In this document: positions 56,470 to 64,000 of the stretch, piece by piece | Layout of the letters: each line of letters starts with the position of its first letter | Position numbering within the stretch: position 1 is the first letter of the stretch | From: Enterococcus sp. CSURQ0835 | Lineage (GTDB): Bacteria > Bacillota > Bacilli > Lactobacillales > Enterococcaceae | Direction of reading: 5' to 3' | Assembly (NCBI RefSeq): GCF_902706605.1 | Contig: NZ_CACSLH010000015.1 | Span: forward strand, 1 to 64,000 | Length of the DNA stretch: 64,000 nt | The notes under the pieces: generated by a model | What the model saw: only the letters and a program-made list of their open reading frames with translations | Told to the model about the DNA's origin: nothing | Database searches by the model: none | Made by a program: the position numbers and the translations under genes

Positions 56470-57450
56470 ATGAATCCTTTTCCTTTTACCGATGACCCAA
56501 CTAAACGCTACCACTCTTGGAATTACGCTTTACGCCAAGAGTTTGGCGACAAGATTTTTAAAGTGCCAGTCGATGGCGGCTTTGATTGTCCAAACCGCGA
56601 CGGTACCGTGGCTCATGGCGGCTGTACTTTTTGCAGTGTGTCCGGCTCTGGGGATACGATCGTGGCCCCCAGCGCACCTTTGCCACAACAGTTCGTGCAA
56701 GAGATTGATTTCATGCATCAAAAGTGGCCCCACGTCGAACAATATATCGTTTATTTTCAAAATTTCACCAACACTCATGCTCCACTAGCTGTGATCAAAG
56801 AACGGTTTGAACAAGTCGTGAACTTGCCAGGTGTCGTGGGGTTATCCGTCGGGACGCGGCCGGATTGTTTGCCCCCCGATGTAGTCGATTATTTAGCCGA
56901 GCTCAATCAACGACTCTATCTGTGGGTAGAACTCGGTTTGCAAACAACTTTTGAAACTACTAGTGATGTGATCAATCGCGCTCATGATTATCAGACGTAT
57001 GTCGATGCGGTCGCTCGTTTACGCAAACACGACATCAAGGTCTGCACCCATTTGATCAATGGGTTGCCCGGTGAAAGTCTCGCCATGATGCGGGAAAATG
57101 TCCGGCGAACGTTGTTAGATTCTGACATCCAAGGTATCAAATTGCACCTGCTTCATTTGATGCGCAATACGAAAATGCTGCGAGATTATGCAGAAGGACA
57201 GCTGCATTTGATGAAAAAAACGGATTATATCTCGGTGATTTGTGACCAGTTGGAAATGATCCCGCCAGGAATCATCATCCATCGTTTGACTGGTGATGCT
57301 CCTGGTGATTCGCTGGTCGGTCCTATGTGGAGTTTAAAAAAATGGGAAGTCTTAAATGCGATCGATGCAGAACTAGTACGCCGAGATTCTTGGCAAGGAA
57401 AGTTTGCCGTTAGGAGTGAACAAGATGTTACAAACCGCACTGCACTTTAG
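56470..57450 (+). CDS. mnmL: Radical SAM protein MnmL (YtqA family)
   Basis: A 326-residue radical SAM enzyme of the TIGR01212 family. The cluster-binding cysteines are Cys40, Cys52 and Cys55 (C-x11-C-x2-C, in GFDCPNRDG and GGCTFC), a wider spacing than the usual CxxxCxxC. In Bacillus the YtqA/YtqB pair takes part in the Gram-positive route to 5-methylaminomethyl-2-thiouridine at the tRNA wobble base. Its start abuts the PAP2 stop and its 3' end overlaps mnmM by 26 bases. Confidence 0.88.
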   Translation: MNPFPFTDDPTKRYHSWNYALRQEFGDKIFKVPVDGGFDCPNRDGTVAHGGCTFCSVSGSGDTIVAPSAPLPQQFVQEIDFMHQKWPHVEQYIVYFQNFTNTHAPLAVIKERFEQVVNLPGVVGLSVGTRPDCLPPDVVDYLAELNQRLYLWVELGLQTTFETTSDVINRAHDYQTYVDAVARLRKHDIKVCTHLINGLPGESLAMMRENVRRTLLDSDIQGIKLHLLHLMRNTKMLRDYAEGQLHLMKKTDYISVICDQLEMIPPGIIIHRLTGDAPGDSLVGPMWSLKKWEVLNAIDAELVRRDSWQGKFAVRSEQDVTNRTAL

Positions 57451-57988
57451 TCATGAATTGTTACAAGCCGTCGTCAAACCGGGAGATCACGTGATCGATG
57501 CCACGATGGGAAACGGTCATGATACTTTATTTTTAGCGCAATTAGTCGGCGCAGCAGGAACGGTTTACGCGTTTGATATCCAAGCCCAAGCTCTTGAAAA
57601 TACGCAGCAGCGCCTAACAACTGCCGCTGCTGCTAGTCAAACGAAATTATTTTTAGCGGGTCATGAGACGATCGGCGAAAAAATTCCTCCCACGACTCCA
57701 ATCACCGGCGCGATTTTTAACTTAGGCTACTTACCGCAAAGTGATAAGTCCGTGATCACTCTTCCCGCTACCACGAAACAAGCGATCGAAGCAATTTTGG
57801 CTCGCCTAGTTTCTAAAGGCCGGCTGGTGATCGTCTGCTACTACGGTCATCCAGGCGGTGAAAGCGAAAAAGAACAGATCCTCGCTTATTGCCAAGCTTT
57901 ACCGCAACAAACGTATAGCGTTTTAGCGTATCAATTTATCAATCAAAAAAATAATCCTCCGATCTTATTGTGTATCGAAAAAAAGTAA
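57425..57988 (+). CDS. mnmM: tRNA wobble-uridine methyltransferase MnmM (YtqB family)
   Basis: A 187-residue class I methyltransferase that, in characterised relatives, methylates 5-aminomethyl-2-thiouridine to mnm5s2U in tRNA. SAM-binding motif I is DATMGNGHDT (25-34), and NLGYLPQSDK is the family catalytic-site segment. ATG 57425 follows AGGAG by 8 bases; the upstream TTG has no ribosome site. The 26-base overlap with mnmL indicates a coupled pair. Confidence 0.9.
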   Translation: MLQTALHFSHELLQAVVKPGDHVIDATMGNGHDTLFLAQLVGAAGTVYAFDIQAQALENTQQRLTTAAAASQTKLFLAGHETIGEKIPPTTPITGAIFNLGYLPQSDKSVITLPATTKQAIEAILARLVSKGRLVIVCYYGHPGGESEKEQILAYCQALPQQTYSVLAYQFINQKNNPPILLCIEKK

Positions 57989-58003
57989 CGCGACTAGTAA
58001 AAC

Positions 58004-58053
58004 AAAAAGCTGAGCAGCTAACAGAAAATTTTCTGCTAGTTGCTCAGCTTTTT
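58004..58053. terminator. Bidirectional terminator
   Basis: AAAAGCTGAGCA, CTA and CAGAAAA pair with TTTTCTG, TAG and TGCTCAGCTTTT. It overlaps the first bases of the convergent esterase stop. Confidence 0.93.
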
Positions 58054-58846
58054 AATTATTTGCAGGAAGTGCAAACCAAGTCAAGGCGCGTTGAATCCAT
58101 TGATCCCAAAATTGCCAATCGTGAACGCCCATCCCATGTTCAAACGTCACATCGACTCCTTTAGCCGCCATTTTCTCAGCCATCCCTTCACTGGCACTAT
58201 ATAAAAAATCTTGCTCACCGCAAGCTAAGAAAAAGCGCGGTTGTGGTTTACCGCTAGCGACCAAAGCTTCCAGTAAAAAATCAGGATCGTTAGCAGAACC
58301 TTTGATTTGCTCCAGCGGTCCAAAAATACCTTCCCAAAAAGCCGCTTTTCGAAGCTGTAACAACGACTCTACCTCTTCGCCGATCTGCAAAGCGCCCGAT
58401 AATGACGCGACTGCCGCAAAATTTTCCGGCTTCTTCAATCCTAATTTCAACGCGCCATAACCGCCCATCGAAAGACCAGCGGCAAATGTTTTTTCCCGTT
58501 TAGTCGTTAGTTGCGGAAATAATTCATGGATGATCTGAGGCAATTCTTCACTGAGGTAAGTCCAGTAAGGCATGTCATAAGTCGTATCCGTATAAAAACC
58601 TAAATCTCCTGAAGGCATCACGACCGCCAGCTGGTATTGTGCTACATAGCGCTCGATCGAACTCCGACGCTCCCAAACACTGTGATTGCCACCCATTCCA
58701 TGTAGTAAATATAAGACCGGCACATCTGCTGTTAGCCCCGCCGTCTGAGTCCCGATTTTTTTCACCGTTGTTTGCGGCAAGATGACATTGACATTGACTT
58801 CCATCTCTAACACATTTGAATACGCACTTACTTGTAAAAAAGCCAT
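58052..58846 (-). CDS. Carboxylesterase of the EstA (tributyrin esterase)/esterase D type
   Basis: A 264-residue cytoplasmic alpha/beta hydrolase. Nucleophile Ser126 lies in GLSMGGYG; Asp213 (GEQD) and His242 (VHDW) complete the triad. The oxyanion segment is LLHGMGGNHSVW near 47-58. It matches short-chain ester hydrolases of lactic acid bacteria (EstA) that hydrolyse tributyrin; natural substrate unknown. It lies 27 bases downstream of the MFS gene and may be cotranscribed with it. Confidence 0.88.
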   Translation of the reverse strand: MAFLQVSAYSNVLEMEVNVNVILPQTTVKKIGTQTAGLTADVPVLYLLHGMGGNHSVWERRSSIERYVAQYQLAVVMPSGDLGFYTDTTYDMPYWTYLSEELPQIIHELFPQLTTKREKTFAAGLSMGGYGALKLGLKKPENFAAVASLSGALQIGEEVESLLQLRKAAFWEGIFGPLEQIKGSANDPDFLLEALVASGKPQPRFFLACGEQDFLYSASEGMAEKMAAKGVDVTFEHGMGVHDWQFWDQWIQRALTWFALPANN

Positions 58847-58873
58847 GGCTCACCCTCCAATTTTTTTGATCAT

Positions 58874-60337
58874 TTATAGTCTATCACTTTTTTGTGAAAT
58901 CCCATATGCTAAAATGATCCCCGCAACTAATAAGCCCACTCCGCTTAAATACACGGTGTGTAAGCCGCTGAACAAAACGCCGCGCAATGCTTGCCGTAAA
59001 TTTGTTTCGATCAACTGTGCCGTCTGGGGATTGATCAATTTATTCATGATATCTGGATCTTTCACCGTCATGGTTTTCAAATGCCGCGCGATCTCGGTAT
59101 TCAAAATGATCCCAAACACTGAGACCATGATCGTCTGGCCAATCGTCCGTGATAAGGTGTTAAAAGAAGTTGCCACCCCGATCTCAGCTGGGGCAACACT
59201 ATTTTGTGACTCGACCGTTGTCGTGGTCATCGCTAGACCATACCCGATCCCCCAAATACTAGCCACTAAAAAGAAGGCCCAAAATGAAGCCGATTGTGGC
59301 AACACTAAAATCAAACCCGTTCCGGCTAAAATAATCACTAGTCCCAGCAGCAAAACTTTTTTCGCCGCCATTTTAGCCAACCAGCGGCCCGCTAAAAATG
59401 AGCCTAACATCCAAACGATCGAAAGTGGTGCGAGTACCAGCCCACCGATCGCCGCTGATTTTCCGAGCACGCCTTGCATCCACATGGGGATATAGACATC
59501 GATCCCCATCAAAAAGCCACTGATGAGTGCCGCAACAGCATTGAATAAGACAAACGCGCGGTTGTTGAATAATTTCAAATTGATCACTGGGTCAGCAGCA
59601 GTTTGCTCTACTTTGATAAATAAAACTAAAAATCCGAGGGTCGCGGCAAATAATAGCCAAACTTTTAGTGTTAAGCCGTCATCACCTAACAATTGAAATC
59701 CTAATAGCAAGCTCAGTAAAACGAGCATTAAAGCTAAACTGCCCGCTAGATCCATTTTTTTATGTTGCGTACTACGGCGTTCTTCCACAAAATAATGCTG
59801 CATCAAAAAAATCAATCCGATCCCGATCGGGACATTGATAAAAAAGATCCAATGCCAACTGAACGCATCAACGATAAAACCGCCCAACAAAGGACCAAAC
59901 ACACTCGAGATCCCCCAAGCTGCACTGTTTAACCCTAAGACTTTCGCTCGTTTTTCAAGATCATACAAATCGGCGATGATCGTCAAACAGACCGGCATGA
60001 TCGCACCCGCTCCCACACCTTGAATCCCGCGGGAAATGATCAATGTCAGCATCGAGTTGGACAAGCCGCACAACGTCGACCCGATCACAAAGATCACGAT
60101 CCCCATAACAAAAACTGGCTTACGTCCTACTTTATCGGCTAACTTTACATAGATCGGTGTGATCATGGCATTGGTCAACAGATAAATCGAAAAGACCCAG
60201 TTCATGATCTCCATCCCATGTAAAAGTCCAACGATCGTCGGCATAGCAGTCGTTACGATCGTCCCTTCAATCGCCGTCATAAAAGTCGCGATAAATACAC
60301 CTACTGTTACCAGTTTGACATTTGTTTTTTTCTCCAT
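58874..60337 (-). CDS. MFS drug exporter, DHA2 (14-helix) family
   Basis: A 487-residue proton-coupled exporter of the EmrB/QacA type with 14 hydrophobic segments. The conserved motif A is KLADKVGRKPVFV (loop 2-3), motif C lies in GPLLGGFIVDAFSWHWIFFINVPIG. ATG 60337 lies a few bases after GGGAGG; the upstream TTG is inside the ribosome site. Substrates cannot be inferred. No regulator gene accompanies it. Confidence 0.88.
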   Translation of the reverse strand: MEKKTNVKLVTVGVFIATFMTAIEGTIVTTAMPTIVGLLHGMEIMNWVFSIYLLTNAMITPIYVKLADKVGRKPVFVMGIVIFVIGSTLCGLSNSMLTLIISRGIQGVGAGAIMPVCLTIIADLYDLEKRAKVLGLNSAAWGISSVFGPLLGGFIVDAFSWHWIFFINVPIGIGLIFLMQHYFVEERRSTQHKKMDLAGSLALMLVLLSLLLGFQLLGDDGLTLKVWLLFAATLGFLVLFIKVEQTAADPVINLKLFNNRAFVLFNAVAALISGFLMGIDVYIPMWMQGVLGKSAAIGGLVLAPLSIVWMLGSFLAGRWLAKMAAKKVLLLGLVIILAGTGLILVLPQSASFWAFFLVASIWGIGYGLAMTTTTVESQNSVAPAEIGVATSFNTLSRTIGQTIMVSVFGIILNTEIARHLKTMTVKDPDIMNKLINPQTAQLIETNLRQALRGVLFSGLHTVYLSGVGLLVAGIILAYGISQKSDRL

Positions 60338-60349
60338 ATTTCCTCCCAA

Positions 60350-60388
60350 AAAAAGAAGACCTCCGCTGATGACTCAGCAGAAATCTCC
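60350..60388 (-). terminator. Terminator of metK
   Basis: On the minus strand CTGCTGA-gtca-TCAGCGG followed by CTTCTTTTTTT. Confidence 0.8.
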
Positions 60389-60395
60389 CCCACTT

Positions 60396-61589
60396 TTATG
60401 CTAAACTCAGACTCGCCTTTAACGCATCGATCTTATCGGTATGTTCCCATGGCAAATCGATATCAGTCCGACCAAAGTGTCCATAAGCTGCTGTCTTGCT
60501 GTAGATTGGACGTTGTAGGTCTAACATTTCAATGATCCCCGCAGGTCGTAGGTCAAAGTTTGCGCGGATGGCTTCTGTTAATTTTTCTTCGGAGACTTTT
60601 CCAGTCCCAAAAGTATCAACAGAGATCGAAACAGGTTGGGCAACACCAATCGCATAAGCCAATTGGACTTCAACTTTTTCAGCTAAGCCAGCTGCGACAA
60701 CGTTTTTAGCAATATAACGTGCAGCATAAGAAGCAGAGCGATCCACTTTGGTCGCATCTTTTCCTGAAAAAGCTCCTCCGCCATGACGAGCATAACCGCC
60801 ATACGTATCGACAATGATCTTACGCCCTGTCAAGCCTGCATCACCTTGTGGGCCACCGATTACAAAGCGTCCAGTCGGATTGATGTAATAACGCGTTTTT
60901 TCATCTAATAAATTAGCTGGAATAACTGCGTTGATCACTTTTTCCATCACATCTTTTTTGATCGTATCATTTTCGGCTGAATCTTTGTGCTGCGTACTGA
61001 TGACGACCGTATCAACTCGGAATGGTTTCCCTGCTTCATCATATTCCACTGTAACTTGTGATTTCGCATCCGGTCCTAAATAAGGTACTTCACCTGATTT
61101 ACGCAAGTCAGCTAACCGTTTCACTAAACGGTGACTCAATGAAATCGGCAATGGCATCAATTCAGGCGTTTCATCAACTGCAAAACCAAACATCAAGCCT
61201 TGATCTCCGGCTCCGATCTCATCTAAGATATCCTCTTTAGTTTTTCGAGCTTCTAACGCTTCATCGACCCCTTGTGCGATATCAGGTGATTGTTCATCGA
61301 TCGCAACTAAGACCGCAACATTGTCCCCATCAAAGCCAAATTTAGATTCCGTATACCCAATACGTTTGATCGTGTCGCGGACTACTTTTTGAATATCGAC
61401 ATAAGCCGTTGTTGAAATTTCGCCAAAAACTAAAACTAAGCCAGTCGTCACCGACGTTTCACAAGCAACTCGAGCTTTAGGATCTTTTTCCAACAATGCA
61501 TCCAAAATCGCATCACTGATTTGATCGGCAATTTTATCTGGATGGCCTTCTGAGACTGATTCTGATGTAAATAAACGACGTTCTTTCAT
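60396..61589 (-). CDS. metK: S-adenosylmethionine synthetase
   Basis: Makes SAM from methionine and ATP. 397 residues, full length: [21 protein letters not shown] at the start, [18 protein letters not shown] near 120-140, and the P-loop-like [22 protein letters not shown]-type segment near 262-280. The product supplies SAM for the many methyltransferases in this window. The leader carries a SAM-III (SMK box) riboswitch that hides the ribosome site when SAM is bound. Confidence 0.97.
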   Translation of the reverse strand: MKERRLFTSESVSEGHPDKIADQISDAILDALLEKDPKARVACETSVTTGLVLVFGEISTTAYVDIQKVVRDTIKRIGYTESKFGFDGDNVAVLVAIDEQSPDIAQGVDEALEARKTKEDILDEIGAGDQGLMFGFAVDETPELMPLPISLSHRLVKRLADLRKSGEVPYLGPDAKSQVTVEYDEAGKPFRVDTVVISTQHKDSAENDTIKKDVMEKVINAVIPANLLDEKTRYYINPTGRFVIGGPQGDAGLTGRKIIVDTYGGYARHGGGAFSGKDATKVDRSASYAARYIAKNVVAAGLAEKVEVQLAYAIGVAQPVSISVDTFGTGKVSEEKLTEAIRANFDLRPAGIIEMLDLQRPIYSKTAAYGHFGRTDIDLPWEHTDKIDALKASLSLA

Positions 61590-61595
61590 GAATGA

Positions 61596-61668
61596 TTCCC
61601 CCTAATTTTTATTCGGTTACAAGGCATCTCTGAAAATTTTCCAGAGCCTATCGGGAACTTGCAACGAA
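61596..61668 (-). promoter_or_regulatory. SAM-III (SMK box) riboswitch of metK
   Basis: On the minus strand the leader shows the invariant pieces in order: GTTGCAAGTTCCCGA, AGGCTCTGGAAAATTTTCAGAG (P3 hairpin), GATGCCTTGTAACC, then AGGGGGAAT, which is the Shine-Dalgarno and pairs with the TTCCC segment in the bound state. A SAM-bound fold should block translation of metK. Confidence 0.93.
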
Positions 61669-61671
61669 CTG

Positions 61672-61679
61672 ATTATAAC
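61672..61679 (-). promoter_or_regulatory. Promoter -10 of metK
   Basis: TGTTATAAT on the minus strand (hexamer 61672-61677). Transcription would begin right at the 5' edge of the SMK box. Confidence 0.65.
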
Positions 61680-61741
61680 AGAAAAAACCAAAGAGAAACC
61701 ATTTTTTTCTAAATTACCGCCCAAACCCGTGAAAATTAAGC

Positions 61742-61771
61742 AAAAAAAAGAGACACTCCAACGTATCTCTA
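61742..61771 (-). terminator. Terminator of the tRNA array
   Basis: AGAGATA and TGTCTCT pair on the minus strand, followed by eight T. Confidence 0.85.
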
Positions 61772-61777
61772 GCAAAG

Positions 61778-61849
61778 TGACCCGTACGGGACTCGAACCC
61801 GTGTTACCGCCGTGAAAGGGCGGTGTCTTAACCGCTTGACCAACGGGCC
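61778..61849 (-). tRNA. tRNA-Glu (UUC), copy A
   Basis: Acceptor GGCCCGT/ACGGGTC, anticodon loop CTTTCAC, 72 bases, discriminator A. CCA is not encoded. Identical to the copy at 62427-62498. Confidence 0.97.
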
Positions 61850-61869
61850 AGATTAAAATATAAATGTAA

Positions 61870-61943
<74 letters not shown>

Positions 61944-61967
61944 CTAAAAACTTAAAAACTAACAAAG

Positions 61968-62038
61968 AGCGGGTGACGGGAATCGAACTCGCGACAACAG
62001 CTTGGAAGGCTGTGGTTTTACCACTAAACTACACCCGC
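61968..62038 (-). tRNA. tRNA-Gly (UCC), copy A
   Basis: GCGGGTG acceptor, anticodon loop CTTCCAA; 71 bases. One T-stem base differs from copy B (62720-62790), leaving an A-C mismatch here. Confidence 0.95.
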
Positions 62039-62044
62039 AAGCTA

Positions 62045-62117
62045 TGGCGCGGGACAGAATCGAACTGCCGACACATGGAGCTTCAATCCATTGCTCTACC
62101 AACTGAGCTACCGAGCC
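62045..62117 (-). tRNA. tRNA-Phe (GAA)
   Basis: Anticodon loop TTGAAGC, 73 bases. The acceptor pairs GGCTCGG with CCGCGCC, which leaves a U4-C69 mismatch; all other stems are intact. It is the only tRNA-Phe in the window and is absent from the second copy of this block. Confidence 0.9.
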
Positions 62118-62129
62118 AAAAAAAAATGA

Positions 62130-62202
62130 CGGTCCCGACGGGATTTGAACCCGCGATCTCCTGCGTGACAGGCAGGCATGTTAACCCCTACACCACGGAA
62201 CC
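62130..62202 (-). tRNA. tRNA-Asp (GUC), copy A
   Basis: GGTTCCG/CGGGACC acceptor (one G-U pair), anticodon loop CTGTCAC, discriminator G; 73 bases. Confidence 0.96.
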
Positions 62203-62222
62203 GTATTGTTATTAGTTTTTAA

Positions 62223-62296
<74 letters not shown>

Positions 62297-62326
62297 ATAA
62301 TATAATATACTGATAAATTTCAGCAA

Positions 62327-62416
62327 AGGAGGATAAGGGATTCGAACCCTTGCACGGTTTTACCCGCCTGACGGTTTTCAAGACCGTTCCCTTCAGCCGA
62401 ACTTGGGTAATCCTCC
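62327..62416 (-). tRNA. tRNA-Ser (UGA), copy A
   Basis: Long variable arm, anticodon loop CTTGAAA; 90 bases. The base after the acceptor is T rather than the usual G. Confidence 0.95.
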
Positions 62417-62426
62417 AAAAAAACAA

Positions 62427-62498
62427 TGACCCGTACGGGACTCGAACCCGTGTTACCGCCGTGAAAGGGCGGTGTCTTAACCGCTTGACCAACGGGCC
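62427..62498 (-). tRNA. tRNA-Glu (UUC), copy B
   Basis: Same sequence as 61778-61849. Confidence 0.97.
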
Positions 62499-62512
62499 AG
62501 ATATAAACGTAA

Positions 62513-62600
62513 CGGAGAAGGAGGGATTTGAACCCTCGCGCCGGTTTCCCGACCTACACCCTTAGCAGGGGCGCCTCTTCAGCCACTTGAGTACTTCCCC
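62513..62600 (-). tRNA. tRNA-Ser (GCU)
   Basis: GGGGAAG/CTTCTCC acceptor, anticodon loop CTGCTAA, long variable arm, discriminator G; 88 bases. Present only in copy B of the duplicated block. Confidence 0.96.
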
Positions 62601-62623
62601 AAAAAAATCAAGAAGATTTTTTA

Positions 62624-62697
<74 letters not shown>

Positions 62698-62719
62698 CTT
62701 AAAAACTTAAAAACTAACA

Positions 62720-62790
62720 AGCGGGTGACGAGAATCGAACTCGCGACAACAGCTTGGAAGGCTGTGGTTTTACCACTAAACTACACCCGC
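62720..62790 (-). tRNA. tRNA-Gly (UCC), copy B
   Basis: As copy A, but with a fully paired T stem (GCGAG/CTCGT). Confidence 0.96.
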
Positions 62791-62794
62791 ATGG

Positions 62795-62867
62795 CGGTCC
62801 CGACGGGATTTGAACCCGCGATCTCCTGCGTGACAGGCAGGCATGTTAACCCCTACACCACGGAACC
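62795..62867 (-). tRNA. tRNA-Asp (GUC), copy B
   Basis: Identical to 62130-62202. Followed on the minus-strand side directly by tRNA-Gly at a 4-base gap, where copy A has tRNA-Phe. Confidence 0.96.
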
Positions 62868-62887
62868 GTATTGTTATTAGTTTTTAA

Positions 62888-62961
<74 letters not shown>

Positions 62962-62991
62962 ATAATATAATGTGCTGATAAATTTCAGCAA

Positions 62992-63081
62992 AGGAGGATA
63001 AGGGATTCGAACCCTTGCACGGTTTTACCCGCCTGACGGTTTTCAAGACCGTTCCCTTCAGCCGGACTTGGGTAATCCTCC
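62992..63081 (-). tRNA. tRNA-Ser (UGA), copy B
   Basis: Differs from copy A by one D-loop base. Confidence 0.95.
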
Positions 63082-63110
63082 ATTAATCAATTTGTCTTAT
63101 AAAGTCACAA

Positions 63111-63184
63111 TGGACCTTGTAGGACTCGAACCTACGACCGGACGGTTATGAGCCGTCTGCTCTAACCAACTGAGCTAAAGGTCC
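63111..63184 (-). tRNA. tRNA with CAU anticodon, probably tRNA-Ile2
   Basis: GGACCTT acceptor, anticodon loop CTCATAA; 74 bases. Its body and its place after the Met gene agree with the Ala-Met-Ile2-Ser-fMet order of Firmicutes arrays, so C34 would be turned to lysidine by TilS. Elongator Met is the alternative. Confidence 0.8.
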
Positions 63185-63197
63185 TGGCTCGATGAAA

Positions 63198-63271
63198 TCG
63201 CGGCGGAGGGGATCGAACCCCCGACCTCCCGGGTATGAACCGGACGCTCTAGCCAGCTGAGCTACACCGCG
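63198..63271 (-). tRNA. tRNA with CAU anticodon, probably elongator tRNA-Met
   Basis: CGCGGTG/CGCCGCG acceptor (fully paired, so not an initiator), anticodon loop TTCATAC; 74 bases. Confidence 0.82.
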
Positions 63272-63286
63272 AAAATAATAATAAAA

Positions 63287-63359
63287 TGGAGCCTAGCGGG
63301 ATCGAACCGCTGACCTCCTGCGTGCAAAGCAGGCGCTCTCCCAGCTGAGCTAAGGCCCC
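63287..63359 (-). tRNA. tRNA-Ala (UGC)
   Basis: GGGGCCT/AGGCTCC acceptor, anticodon loop TTTGCAC; 73 bases. Confidence 0.97.
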
Positions 63360-63366
63360 ATAATAA

Positions 63367-63440
63367 TCGGGAAGACAGGATTCGAACCTGCGACACCTTG
63401 GTCCCAAACCAAGTACTCTACCAAGCTGAGCTACTTCCCG
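63367..63440 (-). tRNA. tRNA-Pro (UGG)
   Basis: CGGGAAG/CTTCCCG acceptor, anticodon loop TTTGGGA; 74 bases. Confidence 0.97.
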
Positions 63441-63443
63441 AAA

Positions 63444-63517
63444 CGCGCCCAAGAGGAGTCGAACCCCTAACCTTTTGATCCGTAGTCAAACACTCTATCC
63501 AGTTGAGCTATGGGCGC
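63444..63517 (-). tRNA. tRNA-Arg (ACG)
   Basis: GCGCCCA/TGGGCGC acceptor, anticodon loop CTACGGA; A34 is expected to be edited to inosine. 74 bases. Confidence 0.97.
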
Positions 63518-63529
63518 ATATTAAGTTAA

Positions 63530-63615
63530 TGCCGAGGACCGGAATCGAACCGGTACGGTGATCACTCACCGCAGGATTTTAAGTCCTGTGCGTCTGCCAG
63601 TTCCGCCACCCCGGC
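63530..63615 (-). tRNA. tRNA-Leu (UAA)
   Basis: GCCGGGG start, long variable arm, anticodon loop CTTAAAA; 86 bases. Confidence 0.97.
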
Positions 63616-63637
63616 GTTGTCCCTGGTCATTCAGGTA

Positions 63638-63709
63638 AGCGGAAAACGGGGTTCGAACCCGCGACCCCCACCTTGGCAAGGTGGTGCTCTACCACTGAGC
63701 TATTTCCGC
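63638..63709 (-). tRNA. tRNA-Gly (GCC)
   Basis: GCGGAAA start, anticodon loop TTGCCAA; 72 bases. Confidence 0.97.
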
Positions 63710-63720
63710 ATGAAAAACGA

Positions 63721-63793
63721 TGCCGGCTAAAGGACTTGAACCCTCGACCCTCTGATTACAAATCAGATGCTCTACCAACTGAGCTAAGCCGGC
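63721..63793 (-). tRNA. tRNA-Thr (UGU)
   Basis: GCCGGCT/AGCCGGC acceptor, anticodon loop TTTGTAA; 73 bases. Confidence 0.97.
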
Positions 63794-63805
63794 AAACTCT
63801 TATAA

Positions 63806-63887
63806 TGCGGGTGAAGGGACTTGAACCCCCACGCCTTGCGGCGCTAGATCCTAAATCTAGTGCGTCTGCCAATTCCGCCACACCCGC
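63806..63887 (-). tRNA. tRNA-Leu (UAG)
   Basis: GCGGGTG start, long variable arm, anticodon loop TTTAGGA; 82 bases. Confidence 0.96.
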
Positions 63888-63896
63888 ATATTTTTA

Positions 63897-63969
63897 TGAG
63901 CCGTACTGGGTTCGAACCAGTGACCCTCTGATTAAAAGTCAGATGCTCTACCAACTGAGCTAACGGCTC
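63897..63969 (-). tRNA. tRNA-Lys (UUU)
   Basis: GAGCCGT/ACGGCTC acceptor, anticodon loop CTTTTAA; 73 bases. Confidence 0.97.
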
Positions 63970-63972
63970 ATA

Positions 63973-64000
63973 TGGGGGTTAACGGGTTCGAACCGCTGAC
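63973..64000 (-). tRNA. 3' part of a tRNA cut by the window edge, probably tRNA-Val
   Basis: Only the T arm (GCGGTTCGAACCCGT) and the 3' acceptor strand TAACCCCC plus A remain. The T arm resembles tRNA-Val (UAC) of Firmicutes, which also begins this type of array. The anticodon is outside the window. Confidence 0.6.

Overview
The window looks like a chromosomal segment of a low-to-moderate GC lactic acid bacterium of the order Lactobacillales, most likely Enterococcaceae. The signs are a MurE with the DDPN motif of lysine-adding enzymes, a NapA-type Na+/H+ antiporter of the length known from Enterococcus hirae, an SMK-box (SAM-III) riboswitch on metK, a leucine T-box on leuS, the ytgP/murE divergent pair, and a tRNA array ordered Val-Lys-Leu-Thr-Gly-Leu-Arg-Pro-Ala. 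The species cannot be fixed from the sequence alone. Almost everything is housekeeping; accessory character is confined to about 1-6 kb and 10.8-12.7 kb.

Layout. 1-6.1 kb: a probable transposase tail, a large LPXTG surface protein with a long Asp-Thr/Asp-Ala repeat, a predicted alpha/alpha-toroid protein and a secreted DUF5648-type repeat protein. 6.2-8.4 kb: lipoprotein NagZ-like hexosaminidase, a NiaX-like vitamin transporter component under a paired-operator promoter, and a VOC-family gene remnant. 8.4-20.9 kb (minus strand): tatD-rnmV-rsmA, metG, and prmA-rsmE-rel-dtd, interrupted by a membrane protein and a second DUF5648 protein under a cre-like palindrome. 21.1-24.9 kb: rarA, a 6S RNA candidate with two stacked promoters, small proteins, a universal stress protein, and a crcB pair. 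25-31 kb: HAD hydrolase, pncA, mtnN, nudF, the xpaC-telA-zinc ribbon group and a sugar-uptake permease. 31.3-43.7 kb: two-component system, phosphohexomutase, P-type ATPase, NapA and the yhaO-yhaN-yhaM nuclease operon. 44-55.7 kb: cell-wall genes (class A PBP, LysM/Apf protein, lipid II flippase, murE) and leuS with its T-box. 55.8-61.7 kb: PAP2 phosphatase, mnmL-mnmM tRNA modification pair, esterase, MFS pump, metK with its riboswitch. 61.7-64 kb: a minus-strand array of 24 complete and one partial tRNA genes ending in a terminator at 61742.

How parts fit together. Envelope growth is represented by a flippase, MurE, PBP, PAP2 phosphatase, LysM/Apf protein and a BceS-like sensor system; the Apf upstream region carries WalR-like boxes. 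NAD precursor salvage is represented by niaX and pncA. Methionine/SAM physiology is represented by metG, metK and mtnN. RNA metabolism is represented by rnmV, rsmA, rsmE, yhaM, an RluA-family synthase, MnmL/MnmM, 6S RNA and the tRNA array.

The most unusual items are the surface protein (119 Asp-Thr and 40 Asp-Ala dipeptides followed by 20-residue repeats each carrying an LPXTG-like motif), a tandem duplication in the tRNA array in which the two copies have lost different tRNAs, and several cis elements (niaX operator pair, 6S promoters, strand-asymmetric hairpin at 5455). I see no CRISPR array, prophage, rRNA gene or replication origin.
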